NCBI GenBank assembly: GCA_944362615.1
Contig: CALVTM010000008.1
Span: 1 to 54,924 of the forward strand
Length of the DNA: 54,924 nucleotides
Direction: 5' to 3'
Source of the DNA: an uncultured Clostridia bacterium
GTDB taxonomy: Bacteria; Bacillota; Clostridia; Christensenellales; Pumilibacteraceae
The position numbers were made by a program, and so were the translations under genes. Within the stretch, counting starts at the first letter, position 1, and each line of letters opens with the position of its first letter. Under the pieces are notes generated by a model. The model worked only from the letters and a program-made list of their open reading frames with translations. It was not told the DNA's origin and searched no databases. Positions 7,112 through 15,506 of this stretch are shown one piece after another.

Positions 7112-9919
7112 TTATTCGCTGACTTCCTTTGACTTACGGTTCTGCACCAGAGCAATGACCGAGACAGTAATGCCTGCTATACATGCCGCGCCGAGCACGC
7201 CGTCGGCGATGTAAAGCGCTATCTGCCAGGGCGCAAGTCCCGTCATACCCGTTTTGCCCGAACCGTAATCCTGAACGGCATTGGAGTTCGTTATGGCGTA
7301 GATGATGTTCTTGGCGGCTCTGTGCACATAGCTCATTACCGTGGCGTTGTCGCGGTAGTCGTCAAGCGACCAGTAACTGCTGTTTGTGTTCAGCCATAAG
7401 TCAGTGCCTGCCCAGAGACCGGAGATCATATCCTGATAGAACATTCCGGATACGGACGCCTGATCGGTTATGACCATACCTTCAAAGCCCCATTCGTTGC
7501 GCAAAACTTCGGTCATAAGACCTTTATGTGCGCCTGCCCATCTCGTGCCTATGCGGTTCATTGCCGCCATAGCGGCATTTGCTCCGCCCTCGGTGACAAT
7601 AAGCTCAAATCCCTTGAGATATATTTCCCTTATACTCTGCTCGGTCGCGAATATCGCATTACCGTAGCGGTCGGTCTCCTGGTCGTTGAGCGCAAAGTGC
7701 TTCATGTATGCAATCACGCCTTTCGAGCGAACGCCGCGCATTTCAGCCGCGCCCATTTTACCTGAAAGGAAACCGTCTTCCGAATAGTACTCGAAATTTC
7801 TGCCCGAGTAGGGTGAGCGGTGGATATTGGCGCCGGGCGCGTACCAGCCGGTTATGCCTGCGCCTATGCTGTCCTCGCCTATGAGCTCGCCCATTTTTTC
7901 CATGAGCTCGACGTTCCAGGTGGACGCCATTACCACTTCAGTCGGCCATGCCATAGTACTCGTACCGCCTACCAGCGTACCGGAAACGCCCGAGGGACCG
8001 TCCTTATCCTGAGTCGCGGGGAGTCCTATCGCGTCGATCTGTATCGTGCTGTAACCGCCCATTCTTACAAGTCTCGTCACCTGATTCCAGCTGAGCTGAG
8101 ACACGATCTGCTCCCAGCGCTCATCTTCGTAATCCGCATCAACAAGATCGGTCACCCTATAAGCCGTTGCGGTGCTTCCCTGTTCCGGCATGGTCTTGGT
8201 GCTGTCGTTCACAACTTCATCCGCGCGGTACCAGTTGAGGTCGGCTATCATCCTGTCCGGAGCTTCCCAGCTGCCGCCCTTGTACGCGCCGACGGGCATT
8301 GTGCCCTGCCAGTCCTGTCTTGAGAGGTAGGTGCATTCATCGTAGTAGTTTGCGTCCGCCTCCTCAAACTGATTGGTTATGGCGTTGCCGGTCGCCGCAG
8401 ACCGGGAGTAAGTTTCCGCATCACGCTCGGACTGAACGTACTCGTAAACGAGTTCCGAATCACCATCCACGTCCGCATTCTTTGCGACAAGGATATTATT
8501 GAGCGCGTCGTGAGCGTTCCTGCCGGCGGCAAAGTAATAAGTGCCGGCGTCAACGACATACGTCTTTGCCGTGTCCGCATCATACGCTTTCATGCTCTCC
8601 TTTGCGACGGAAACGGTGACCGTTTGGGAGCCGTCAGTTTCTATCACGTCGGTCTTGGCAAATCCGACGAGCTCTACTGCGGACTTTTCGATACCGCCGT
8701 TTATGTAAGGAGACTGCATGTAGATCTCCACGACATCTTTGCCCGCATATCCGCCGTTGTTGGTCACGGTGAGGCTGATATCGAACGTATCTTCCGTTTC
8801 CTCAACGGTCATATCGCTCCAGTCAAATTCGGTGTAGGAAAGACCGTAACCGAACGGGTACTGAACGACTTCTTCGTAATCGTAATCGCCTGCATTACCC
8901 TGCCCGAGCACGGCGTCCTCGTATCTCGTTTCGTAGTACTTATAGCCCACGTAAATGCCTTCCTGGTAAACGAGATAATTCTTCGCATTGTTTGCGTAGT
9001 CGGTCACCTCGGAGGCATTCGTTATGCTGTAGCTGCCCATATTCTGCGCGGAAGGTGCGCTGAGCGAGTCGTAGGCGTACGTATCGACGAGTCTGCCGGA
9101 GGGATTGACCTTTCCGCTAAGCACTTCGCCGATCGCGTACATGCCTTCCTGCCCTACCGCGCCGACCCAGAGAGCCGCTTTGACATTGGCGTATGCGGGA
9201 TCTTCAAGGAAGCCCAGCTCCATTGCGTTGTTTGAGTTTATTATCACGATGACTTTATCGAACTTGCCGCACGCCATGGCAATCATATCCAGCTCGTCCT
9301 TATCGGGCTCGAGATAGAGATACCCGCTTGCAAGCGGCGTAGTCGGGATATCGGCGCTTTCGCCTCCGCTTCTTCCGATGACCACTACTCCGACATCGTC
9401 GTTATCCATGCTTGAAAGCACGGCGTCCGTATAGACACTCTGAGGCACTTCATTCACCGCAAAGCTGCCTTTACCCGAAGAGTCCGGCACTTGTTTGCGG
9501 TACGCTTTGCCCGCGCCCGTTTCGTAAAAGTTCCAGAGCGTTGTATTTACCCTGAAATCCGATTTTTCCAGCGCCGTCTTTAACGTCGGAGCGTTGGCAG
9601 TGTCCACCGAGCCCGAACCGGCGCCGCCGTATACAAAGTCGACGCTGTCCTGCCCGATGAGCGCAAGATTTTTCTCGTCGGACGACAGAGGCAGTGCGCC
9701 GTCCCGGTTTTTAAGAAGTACTATACCTTCTGCTTCCACTTCCTGACAGGTCTTTTTGCCTTCTTCGGAAGAGACAGTTCCTCCGCTACTGAGCGCAACC
9801 GTTATCAGTCCGGAATATATGCCCGTAACAATGTTTGCGACTATGAGTATAACTGCAACGGCTATGCTCACCGCCATTATGATGATCGAATTCTTTCTGC
9901 TCAGTTTAATGCTTTTCAA
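7112..9919 (-). CDS. Membrane-tethered, circularly permuted GH3 glycosidase (GH3-1)
   Basis: About 935 aa. N-terminal membrane segment (residues ~15-37) is followed first by the GH3 C-terminal alpha/beta domain (EAEGIVLLKNRDGALPL, GGAGSGSV, IGRSGGESAD carrying the likely acid/base Glu), then a fibronectin-III-like domain (DVVEIYMQSPY), and only then the (beta/alpha)8 catalytic domain (GPSGVSG, APGANIHRSPYSGRNFEYYSED, KHFALNDQET, GMVITD with the nucleophile Asp near residue 820). This reversed order is known for Ruminococcus albus and Butyrivibrio beta-glucosidases. A second membrane segment (ALYIADGVLGAACIAGITVS) and a short basic tail end the protein, so both termini should be cytoplasmic and the enzyme outside. 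Start: TTG at 9919, 8 bases after GGAGG; the GTG at 9928 overlaps the ribosome site. It follows a lipoprotein gene by about 45 bases. The substrate (beta-glucoside, xyloside or other) cannot be fixed. Confidence 0.85.
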   Translation of the reverse strand: MKSIKLSRKNSIIIMAVSIAVAVILIVANIVTGIYSGLITVALSSGGTVSSEEGKKTCQEVEAEGIVLLKNRDGALPLSSDEKNLALIGQDSVDFVYGGAGSGSVDTANAPTLKTALEKSDFRVNTTLWNFYETGAGKAYRKQVPDSSGKGSFAVNEVPQSVYTDAVLSSMDNDDVGVVVIGRSGGESADIPTTPLASGYLYLEPDKDELDMIAMACGKFDKVIVIINSNNAMELGFLEDPAYANVKAALWVGAVGQEGMYAIGEVLSGKVNPSGRLVDTYAYDSLSAPSAQNMGSYSITNASEVTDYANNAKNYLVYQEGIYVGYKYYETRYEDAVLGQGNAGDYDYEEVVQYPFGYGLSYTEFDWSDMTVEETEDTFDISLTVTNNGGYAGKDVVEIYMQSPYINGGIEKSAVELVGFAKTDVIETDGSQTVTVSVAKESMKAYDADTAKTYVVDAGTYYFAAGRNAHDALNNILVAKNADVDGDSELVYEYVQSERDAETYSRSAATGNAITNQFEEADANYYDECTYLSRQDWQGTMPVGAYKGGSWEAPDRMIADLNWYRADEVVNDSTKTMPEQGSTATAYRVTDLVDADYEDERWEQIVSQLSWNQVTRLVRMGGYSTIQIDAIGLPATQDKDGPSGVSGTLVGGTSTMAWPTEVVMASTWNVELMEKMGELIGEDSIGAGITGWYAPGANIHRSPYSGRNFEYYSEDGFLSGKMGAAEMRGVRSKGVIAYMKHFALNDQETDRYGNAIFATEQSIREIYLKGFELIVTEGGANAAMAAMNRIGTRWAGAHKGLMTEVLRNEWGFEGMVITDQASVSGMFYQDMISGLWAGTDLWLNTNSSYWSLDDYRDNATVMSYVHRAAKNIIYAITNSNAVQDYGSGKTGMTGLAPWQIALYIADGVLGAACIAGITVSVIALVQNRKSKEVSE

Positions 9920-9964
9920 GTTGTTCACCTCCGTCTGTTTACCTGACCGGGCAATACGCCTGAA

Positions 9965-10510
9965 TTACGCATTGGGATCCGTAAGAGAGAAAGTGTTGTT
10001 GGTATCGCTGACGTATACGGTCATCTGTGCGCCGTAAGCGTCGAATACGTCCTCCGCAGACTGAGCCATATTCTTTTCGCCTTCGGTTTCAGCGGGAAGC
10101 TCAACGGGATAAGTCGCCGTTGCGGTATCTATGTAAATATTGAAGCCGCCGGCAAGTGAGTAAGCGTTAACGATCGCTCTGTCCGAACGGTTCAGCGTGT
10201 AAGCGGTGTATCCGTCAACGCTGCTGCCCATGGTGTAGGTACCGAAAGTCTCTATGCTGTATGTACCGAGGTTCATACTGTAACCGTAAGTGTAAGTCGT
10301 CTTGACAAGCTCGTATCTCTCGTTATCGAGGATATGAAGCTGATAAACGCTGTAGTTCGTTCCTGCGGTCGCACCCTCCGTACTTTCGCTGACGATGTAC
10401 GTTTTCGTAATCTCGCCGGCGCTTTCGCCGCATGCCGAGAATCCTACCGCTACCGCTGCAAGCGATACTGTTGCCATAACGATTGCCATGATCTTTGCTA
10501 ACTTTTTCAT
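9965..10510 (-). CDS. Small secreted lipoprotein, partner of GH3-1
   Basis: 181 aa. It starts at the ATG at 10510 (AGGAGGAG ribosome site 5 bases upstream), with a lipoprotein signal peptide ending in the lipobox GFSAC. The mature part is Thr/Tyr/Ser-rich and predicted all-beta (YVYQLHILDN-like strands), with no catalytic motif. No family recognised. It is the promoter-proximal gene of a two-gene operon with GH3-1, directly behind a LytTR-type direct repeat. A surface binding or chaperone role for the glycosidase is a guess based only on the arrangement, which recurs at 21.1-26.0 kb. Confidence 0.7.
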   Translation of the reverse strand: MKKLAKIMAIVMATVSLAAVAVGFSACGESAGEITKTYIVSESTEGATAGTNYSVYQLHILDNERYELVKTTYTYGYSMNLGTYSIETFGTYTMGSSVDGYTAYTLNRSDRAIVNAYSLAGGFNIYIDTATATYPVELPAETEGEKNMAQSAEDVFDAYGAQMTVYVSDTNNTFSLTDPNA

Positions 10511-10570
10511 TTTTCTCCTCCTGCACACTTTCGATAAAAATTAAAAGTGCTTATATTTTTTTGTACCCGC

Positions 10571-10599
10571 ATGGTAATATATTTCATATGGCAAGTCAA
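10571..10599 (-). promoter_or_regulatory. Promoter of the lipoprotein/GH3-1 operon
   Basis: TTGACT (10599-10594), 17-base spacer, TACCAT (10576-10571): a good -35 with a weak -10, as expected for an activated promoter. The -35 lies inside CGTATTGAC, a string shared with the promoters at 12857-12885 and 20666-20694. Confidence 0.65.
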
Positions 10600-10603
10600 T
10601 ACG

Positions 10604-10633
10604 TCTGGCATGTCTTGACCCGTTTCTGGCATG
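10604..10633 (-). promoter_or_regulatory. Candidate LytTR binding site (two 9-bp direct repeats)
   Basis: TCTGGCATG occurs at 10604-10612 and exactly again at 10625-10633: two identical 9-bp boxes separated by 12 bp, the geometry described for LytTR (AlgR/AgrA) operators. The proximal box abuts the CGTATTGAC element, the usual activator position. The LytTR regulator encoded at 12081-12797, upstream in the same direction, is the obvious candidate; the link is inferred. Confidence 0.6.
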
Positions 10634-10640
10634 GTTTTAT

Positions 10641-10682
10641 AAAAAACAAAAAAAGCGCATCTCTGTATGTACAAAGACGCGC
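10641..10682 (-). terminator. Terminator of the first two-component operon
   Basis: On the minus strand a stem GCGCGTCTTTGTA / TACAGAGATGCGC (two mismatches, 2-base loop) is followed by TTTTTTTGTTTTTT. It lies about 55 bases beyond the histidine kinase stop and separates that operon from the lipoprotein/GH3-1 promoter. Confidence 0.8.
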
Positions 10683-10738
10683 CCTGCTGCTTAAAGCCGG
10701 CAGAACCGCTGTTTGCTCCGCCTGTTTTTTTACGCCGG

Positions 10739-12079
10739 CTACTGCCGGCAGAAAGTGACGGTCAAGATAAAGATACCGTCATCCGCCGTTATATTCATAT
10801 CCCCGCCGTACTTTTCGACAATGCTCCGTATGCTCCGCATACCGTAACCGTGACTTGTCTTATCCGTCTTCACCGTGACCGGCAAGCCGTCGCGCATCTC
10901 CAGCCTGCCCTCATAATAGTTATTTGACGACAGAGTCACAATCCCGTTTTTTTCCGATACGTTCATAGTGATAACGCGCTTGTTTTTCTCGCTCAGCCTC
11001 ATGACCGCTTCTATGCTGTTATCTATTATGTTCCCTATCAGCGAATAGAGGTCGACGCTTTCCATGAATTCGAGGGCTTTCGGATTGACCATATACGAGA
11101 GTTTGATCCCATGCGTAGTGCAGTACATCCACTTCTCGGATATGACGGCGTTTATCGTCGCGTTATCCGTCTTGACAACTGCATCGTAAGCTCCCGTAAG
11201 GTGTTCAAGCTCCGAGAGCAGTTTTTCGGCGGGCTCTCCCCCCGCCCTCAGTACGGCTACCTGATGCTTCAGATCATGCGCTTTTATGCTTATCTGCTCT
11301 GCGTTCGCCTGCGCGAATTTGAACTGTTTTTCCTGCTGCTCAAGTATCGTATCCACTACTTTCTTATCGCTTTTGAGCTGCATACTGTCCACGATCAGAG
11401 TCTGGAGACTGAGCACAAGCACCATGCACGCTATCTGAAGTATAAGCCCCATTATATACAGGTCAGACCTTTCGCGGCCGTACAGCTCGCTTATCGCGTT
11501 GATCACAACGTTGATCGTCAGTACTACCGCGTACAGCAGAAGCGTCGTCCTGCCGAACTCGTACACGCTGTTGCGGTTGATCCTGCGCACAAAGAGAAAG
11601 TATACCGCCATGTTCAAAGCGGTATATATGACCAGATATACCGGGATCATCGCCCAGTGAAAAGTTCCGTAATTGAAAAGATTGTACTCCGGGCATGCAA
11701 GGTTCACAATAAGCACATATACGCTGAACACCAGGTGCCGCGCGCAGTATCCGAATATCGCACAAAACGAAAGGCTGTACAAGTCGCTCTCGTAACAGCT
11801 GTGCATGGCAATAACGCTCAGCAGAAACAGGACTATGAATGTCGCACAAATCACAATATATAAAAGTATATCCTCCGTATCGTAATTAAGCGCGGCAAGA
11901 ACACTCTCGTTTACAAATGCAAGAGCGACCGATACAGCCGCAAGTACGGCTATACATATGACCAGTCTGAGAACGAATCTCTTTCTTCTGGGGAATCTGC
12001 CGATCAGCATGGACTCATCCGCCAGAAGCTCCGCCGTAAAGAGCGTGAAACGCATTATGAAAAAGGCTTCTATAGGCAT
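10739..12079 (-). CDS. GHKL sensor histidine kinase (AgrC-like), pair 1
   Basis: 446 aa. Six or seven membrane segments fill residues ~30-215, followed by a coiled linker and an HPK10-like kinase core: LKHQVAVLR with the phospho-acceptor His, NIIDNSIEAV (N box) and GYGMRSIRSIVEKYGG (G box). This polytopic-sensor plus GHKL-ATPase layout is that of AgrC/ComD-type kinases, which usually sense peptides, though sugar or envelope signals are possible. There is no pheromone precursor gene or AgrB protease next to it. It starts one base after the stop of the response regulator gene, so the pair is translationally coupled. Confidence 0.88.
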   Translation of the reverse strand: MPIEAFFIMRFTLFTAELLADESMLIGRFPRRKRFVLRLVICIAVLAAVSVALAFVNESVLAALNYDTEDILLYIVICATFIVLFLLSVIAMHSCYESDLYSLSFCAIFGYCARHLVFSVYVLIVNLACPEYNLFNYGTFHWAMIPVYLVIYTALNMAVYFLFVRRINRNSVYEFGRTTLLLYAVVLTINVVINAISELYGRERSDLYIMGLILQIACMVLVLSLQTLIVDSMQLKSDKKVVDTILEQQEKQFKFAQANAEQISIKAHDLKHQVAVLRAGGEPAEKLLSELEHLTGAYDAVVKTDNATINAVISEKWMYCTTHGIKLSYMVNPKALEFMESVDLYSLIGNIIDNSIEAVMRLSEKNKRVITMNVSEKNGIVTLSSNNYYEGRLEMRDGLPVTVKTDKTSHGYGMRSIRSIVEKYGGDMNITADDGIFILTVTFCRQ

Positions 12080-12080
12080 T

Positions 12081-12797
12081 TTACATCACACCGTTATAAG
12101 AGTTAAGCGCGTTTATGAACGCCGCTCTGCGGGATTTGGTGACCGGCACGGATGCGCCCCGCACTATGACTTCGTTATCCCTTACACCGTCGACGTGACG
12201 GAGATTGACTATAAAACTGTTCGCGCACCTGCAAAAGCTCTTTGACAGGAGCTTTTCCATGTCCTTTATGCTTCCGCGCACCGTAAAGTCGCCCTTTGCG
12301 GTATGCACTATAAGATAATGCAGCATAACTTCGATATAATATATCCTACTCTCGCCGATGCGGGTAACGCCCTCCTTGTGATTGAGAACGATAAACTTCT
12401 CCAGATGCAGCATTATGTACCGCATGGCTTTTTTCAGCTTGAGCGCAAAATCCTCATACGTAAAGGGCTTAAGCACATAGTCCACGGCGTCGACTTCATA
12501 CCCGTTGATCGCGAACTGCACCGTCTTTGTTATGAACATTATCGCTATGTCCCGATTGACTTTGCGTACCTCTCTTGCAAGCTCCACGCCGTTCGGCTGC
12601 CCGTCGGGCAGTATTATATCCATGAGCAGCAGCTGAAAGTCTTTGAAACCGCTGCCGTTACTCAGAAAACTTTCAGCGTCGGAGAAACAGGTCAGACCGA
12701 CTTCGATATTCAGCTCGGCGAAAAACCGCCTGAGCATACTTTCGGTCTGCTCACGCTCTGATTGTTCGTCTTCTAACAATGCGACGTTTATCTTCAT
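12081..12797 (-). CDS. LytTR response regulator, pair 1
   Basis: 238 aa. An N-terminal receiver domain (VALLEDEQSE acidic pocket, LLLMDIILPDG with the phospho-acceptor Asp, FITKT, then DYVLKPFTYEDF with the conserved Lys) is followed by a C-terminal LytTR DNA-binding domain (RIYYIEVMLHYLIVHT, then FCRCANSFIVNLRHVDGV). I choose the ATG at 12797 (AAAGGG 8 bases upstream) over a GTG three codons earlier that overlaps the ribosome site. LytTR proteins bind paired 9-bp direct repeats; a matching pair lies at 10604-10633, downstream of this operon and just ahead of the lipoprotein/GH3-1 operon. Confidence 0.9.
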   Translation of the reverse strand: MKINVALLEDEQSEREQTESMLRRFFAELNIEVGLTCFSDAESFLSNGSGFKDFQLLLMDIILPDGQPNGVELAREVRKVNRDIAIMFITKTVQFAINGYEVDAVDYVLKPFTYEDFALKLKKAMRYIMLHLEKFIVLNHKEGVTRIGESRIYYIEVMLHYLIVHTAKGDFTVRGSIKDMEKLLSKSFCRCANSFIVNLRHVDGVRDNEVIVRGASVPVTKSRRAAFINALNSYNGVM

Positions 12798-12856
12798 TTT
12801 CCCCACCCTTTACCTGTTTGAAAACACAATAAGCAGAAATGCCTGCCCGCTATTAT

Positions 12857-12885
12857 ATAGTACTACATTTGCCGCATATTGTCAA
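12857..12885 (-). promoter_or_regulatory. Promoter of two-component operon 1
   Basis: TTGACA (12885-12880), 17-base spacer, TACTAT (12862-12857). It is preceded by the CGTA that gives the shared CGTATTGAC element. A TATAAT at 12857-12852 is too far (22 bases) to pair with this -35. Confidence 0.6.
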
Positions 12886-12920
12886 TACGCGGCTTAGTTT
12901 TCCGCACCCTTCAGCTTCGG

Positions 12921-12959
12921 AAAAAGACTGCCCGGCTTGCTCAGCATCAGGCAGTCTTT
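12921..12959 (-). terminator. Terminator of the acyl-transfer operon
   Basis: AAAGACTGCC / GGCAGTCTTT arms with a 17-base loop, followed on the minus strand by TTTTTCC, 33 bases beyond the stop of the last gene of the operon. Confidence 0.75.
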
Positions 12960-12991
12960 CTGATAATTCTGTTGCTCGGTCTGATCTTCCG

Positions 12992-15502
12992 TTAGACGAG
13001 GAAGCCGTCTTCACGCAGAGCGGGCTTCATCTCTTCGACATAAGTCAGGCTGTGCCTTACCGCCGCTTCACGGGTCAGGTGGCTGTTGCTGTCCGTCATA
13101 TCCTCTATGCCGAACAGATGATCACGATAGTCGGAAATGTATTTGAACGCAAGGTTCTCCTTAAGCCATCGCTCGTACTCGGCATATATCGAGTTTTCCG
13201 AATAAGGATCCGGCTCATCGAACGAATACTCCCAGAAACCGTACCAGCCGAAATACAGATTCACTCCGCGCGCCGTGATCTTTTCCGTATACAGTTTGTT
13301 GAACACGTTGAGCACCTGGCTCTTGAAGTAATCAAATTCGATCGGGCGGGTGTTGGTCTCAAGGTTCGCCGTCGTTATATTAAAGTTCGGTCCGCGCGTG
13401 AACCACTCGTCAAGCGTAGGCTCGTAGTCCTCGTACGTCTTTCTTACGCCGTCCGCAAGCTGATCCACCTTGCCGACAAACGTGAAGTTATCGGCGCCGT
13501 GCTGGAAGTCGTAGAACGATCCGAATATGTTGCCGTAGTCCCTGAGGTCGATATAGCGGAATGCGTCAAAGAACTCCTCAAACACTATCCAGGCGGGAAG
13601 CGCAAGCTCCTCGGAGTACATATCCCTGCCGAGCTCGGGCGTGAATATCAAAGCGTCTCCGCGCTTCATGAACTGTGAGTAAAGGTCAAGCATCAGCACG
13701 CCTGAGACGTATGCGTTCTGTCCGCCGTTTATTATACGGTACAGATCGTTGTTGAACGAACGGGAAAGCGTACTGCCGTCTATGCCCTGGAACGTACTGC
13801 TGCCGCCGTAGAATATTATGTTATTCTTATGGTCATTGCGCGTCGCGACAAGCAGCTCGAACCGGCGCACCGTCGTTCCTATAAGATGATCGGTGTATAC
13901 CGGAGGAAGCACAGCCATCATACGCAGCTCGGAAAGCTCGTCACAGCCCTCAAAGCTGTCGTTATACACATACTCGACGGAGTCGCACATATACAGAGTT
14001 CTGAGCCGTGCGCTGTCTTTAAATGCGTAATGGTCTATCGTGCGGATATTTTCGGTTATCACTACCCGCGTCACGTCGCTGCCCTCAAAACAGCCCTCTG
14101 CTATCTCGGTAACGGGAAGTCCGTTTATCTCAGTCGGTATTACCGCTTCGGTATCCGTTCCGATATATCCTATAAGTCTTACGCCGACGTTTTCGCCGTT
14201 TTCGCTGATGTACTCCGTTTCAAAATCGGTCGCAGCATTCTCCTTTTCCCAGATAACATAAAGGTCTATCCTGTTGCCCGACTCGAATATGCGGCTGCCT
14301 ATCGAGTACGGCGTACCGCTTCCGTCCGGCTCGGTGTTGTACTCTATCGGAACATATCCGTCTCTTTCAAACGTGCGGAAGCACCATTCTCCGAGTGCGG
14401 CGGGATACAGATATACGTCGCTTTCAAACGCATATGTCACGCTGTCTTCGTCGCTGTTTTTGAGCTCTCCTCCGTTCGTATGGTACACGACAAGCGTATC
14501 CGACTCCGGAGCGAATACCGGCTCAAGCTCCGTACCGGCAGGTACGGTGATTCCGTTTGAGTATGCCTGCAACTCGCCTTCATGCGTCCAGCGCGTAAAT
14601 ACGTATCCGCTGTCCGCCGTAGCCGTGTATATCAGCGTGCTGCCCGCATCCGTGACGTCCACGCGGCCGTGCTCGTAGTAGACGGTGCTCGTGCTCGTGC
14701 GGCGGAAGTTGAGTATTATATCCTGGTCGGCGGTAACGTCGGTCAGAGTTACCGTTCCGTCGTCATATGTCGCGCCGCAGTTATTGGAAACATATCCGTA
14801 ACCGTCCCAGACGTCCACTTCAAAGCTTACGTCTTCTCCTACCGCAACAGTGACTGAGGACTCACCTGTCACGGTATATCCTTCGCCTTCGAGCAGACGC
14901 ACGGTCACTTCTTCTTTGTCCGTTTCGGGTGCGTTACGAAGCTGTACGAACACCTCGGCGTCCGAACGCACATCGCTCAGTATGAGTCTGCCGTCCGAGT
15001 ATTCGGCTTCGCTCGTACTGCCGTCCGGATAACGCACTATTGCTCCCGAGAACATATAACGCTCTTCATCTATCTCTATCTCGAATACGGCTTCGCCGCC
15101 GTAAGGCACGGACAGCGTCGCGCCGACTGTGGACGGCTCTCCGTCCACGATCACGGTCATACCGTCCGTCGGTTCGAGTTTGACGACATACGCGCTGACG
15201 CCGACGTCAAGAACGACGGTCTGCGGAGCAACCACACTGCGAAGCGTAAGTACGCCGTCTTCGAACTCCGCGCCGAGATTGTTGGAGATATAATAGCAGC
15301 CGTTGTCTATCACAATATCGAACGAAACGTCCGCACCCCTTTCCACGGTCTTGATCTTATCTCCGCTAACGGTGAAGTGCTCTCCGTCCTCCACCATTAC
15401 CCTTACCGTGTTTACGCCCTCCGGCGTGCATGCGGTCAGTGTAACCGTACCCGCGAAAAGCAGAAGCGCAAGCGCGATACTGATTATCTTCTTAGCCCGC
15501 AT
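12992..15502 (-). CDS. Lipoprotein with LRR_5 repeats and C-terminal SGNH-like domain
   Basis: 836 aa. Lipoprotein signal peptide with lipobox LTAC (C25). Residues ~30-270 are three similar ~80-residue beta modules, ~275-420 an InlB/Flg_new-like pair, and ~450-530 LRR_5 (BspA-type) repeats (IAEGCFEGSDVTRVVI, HYAFKDSARLRTLYM). The C-terminal ~280 residues resemble SGNH-type DltD/AlgX partners of MBOAT acyltransferases: IIFYGGSSTFQG near 561-572 in the block-I position and DSNSHLT (D804, H808) as the Asp-x-x-His pair. It is the last gene of the operon, 4 bases after the second SGNH-like gene. Likely role (inference): extracellular acceptor-side acylation factor anchored to the membrane by lipid. 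Confidence 0.72.
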   Translation of the reverse strand: MRAKKIISIALALLLFAGTVTLTACTPEGVNTVRVMVEDGEHFTVSGDKIKTVERGADVSFDIVIDNGCYYISNNLGAEFEDGVLTLRSVVAPQTVVLDVGVSAYVVKLEPTDGMTVIVDGEPSTVGATLSVPYGGEAVFEIEIDEERYMFSGAIVRYPDGSTSEAEYSDGRLILSDVRSDAEVFVQLRNAPETDKEEVTVRLLEGEGYTVTGESSVTVAVGEDVSFEVDVWDGYGYVSNNCGATYDDGTVTLTDVTADQDIILNFRRTSTSTVYYEHGRVDVTDAGSTLIYTATADSGYVFTRWTHEGELQAYSNGITVPAGTELEPVFAPESDTLVVYHTNGGELKNSDEDSVTYAFESDVYLYPAALGEWCFRTFERDGYVPIEYNTEPDGSGTPYSIGSRIFESGNRIDLYVIWEKENAATDFETEYISENGENVGVRLIGYIGTDTEAVIPTEINGLPVTEIAEGCFEGSDVTRVVITENIRTIDHYAFKDSARLRTLYMCDSVEYVYNDSFEGCDELSELRMMAVLPPVYTDHLIGTTVRRFELLVATRNDHKNNIIFYGGSSTFQGIDGSTLSRSFNNDLYRIINGGQNAYVSGVLMLDLYSQFMKRGDALIFTPELGRDMYSEELALPAWIVFEEFFDAFRYIDLRDYGNIFGSFYDFQHGADNFTFVGKVDQLADGVRKTYEDYEPTLDEWFTRGPNFNITTANLETNTRPIEFDYFKSQVLNVFNKLYTEKITARGVNLYFGWYGFWEYSFDEPDPYSENSIYAEYERWLKENLAFKYISDYRDHLFGIEDMTDSNSHLTREAAVRHSLTYVEEMKPALREDGFLV

Positions 15503-15506
15503 GCTC

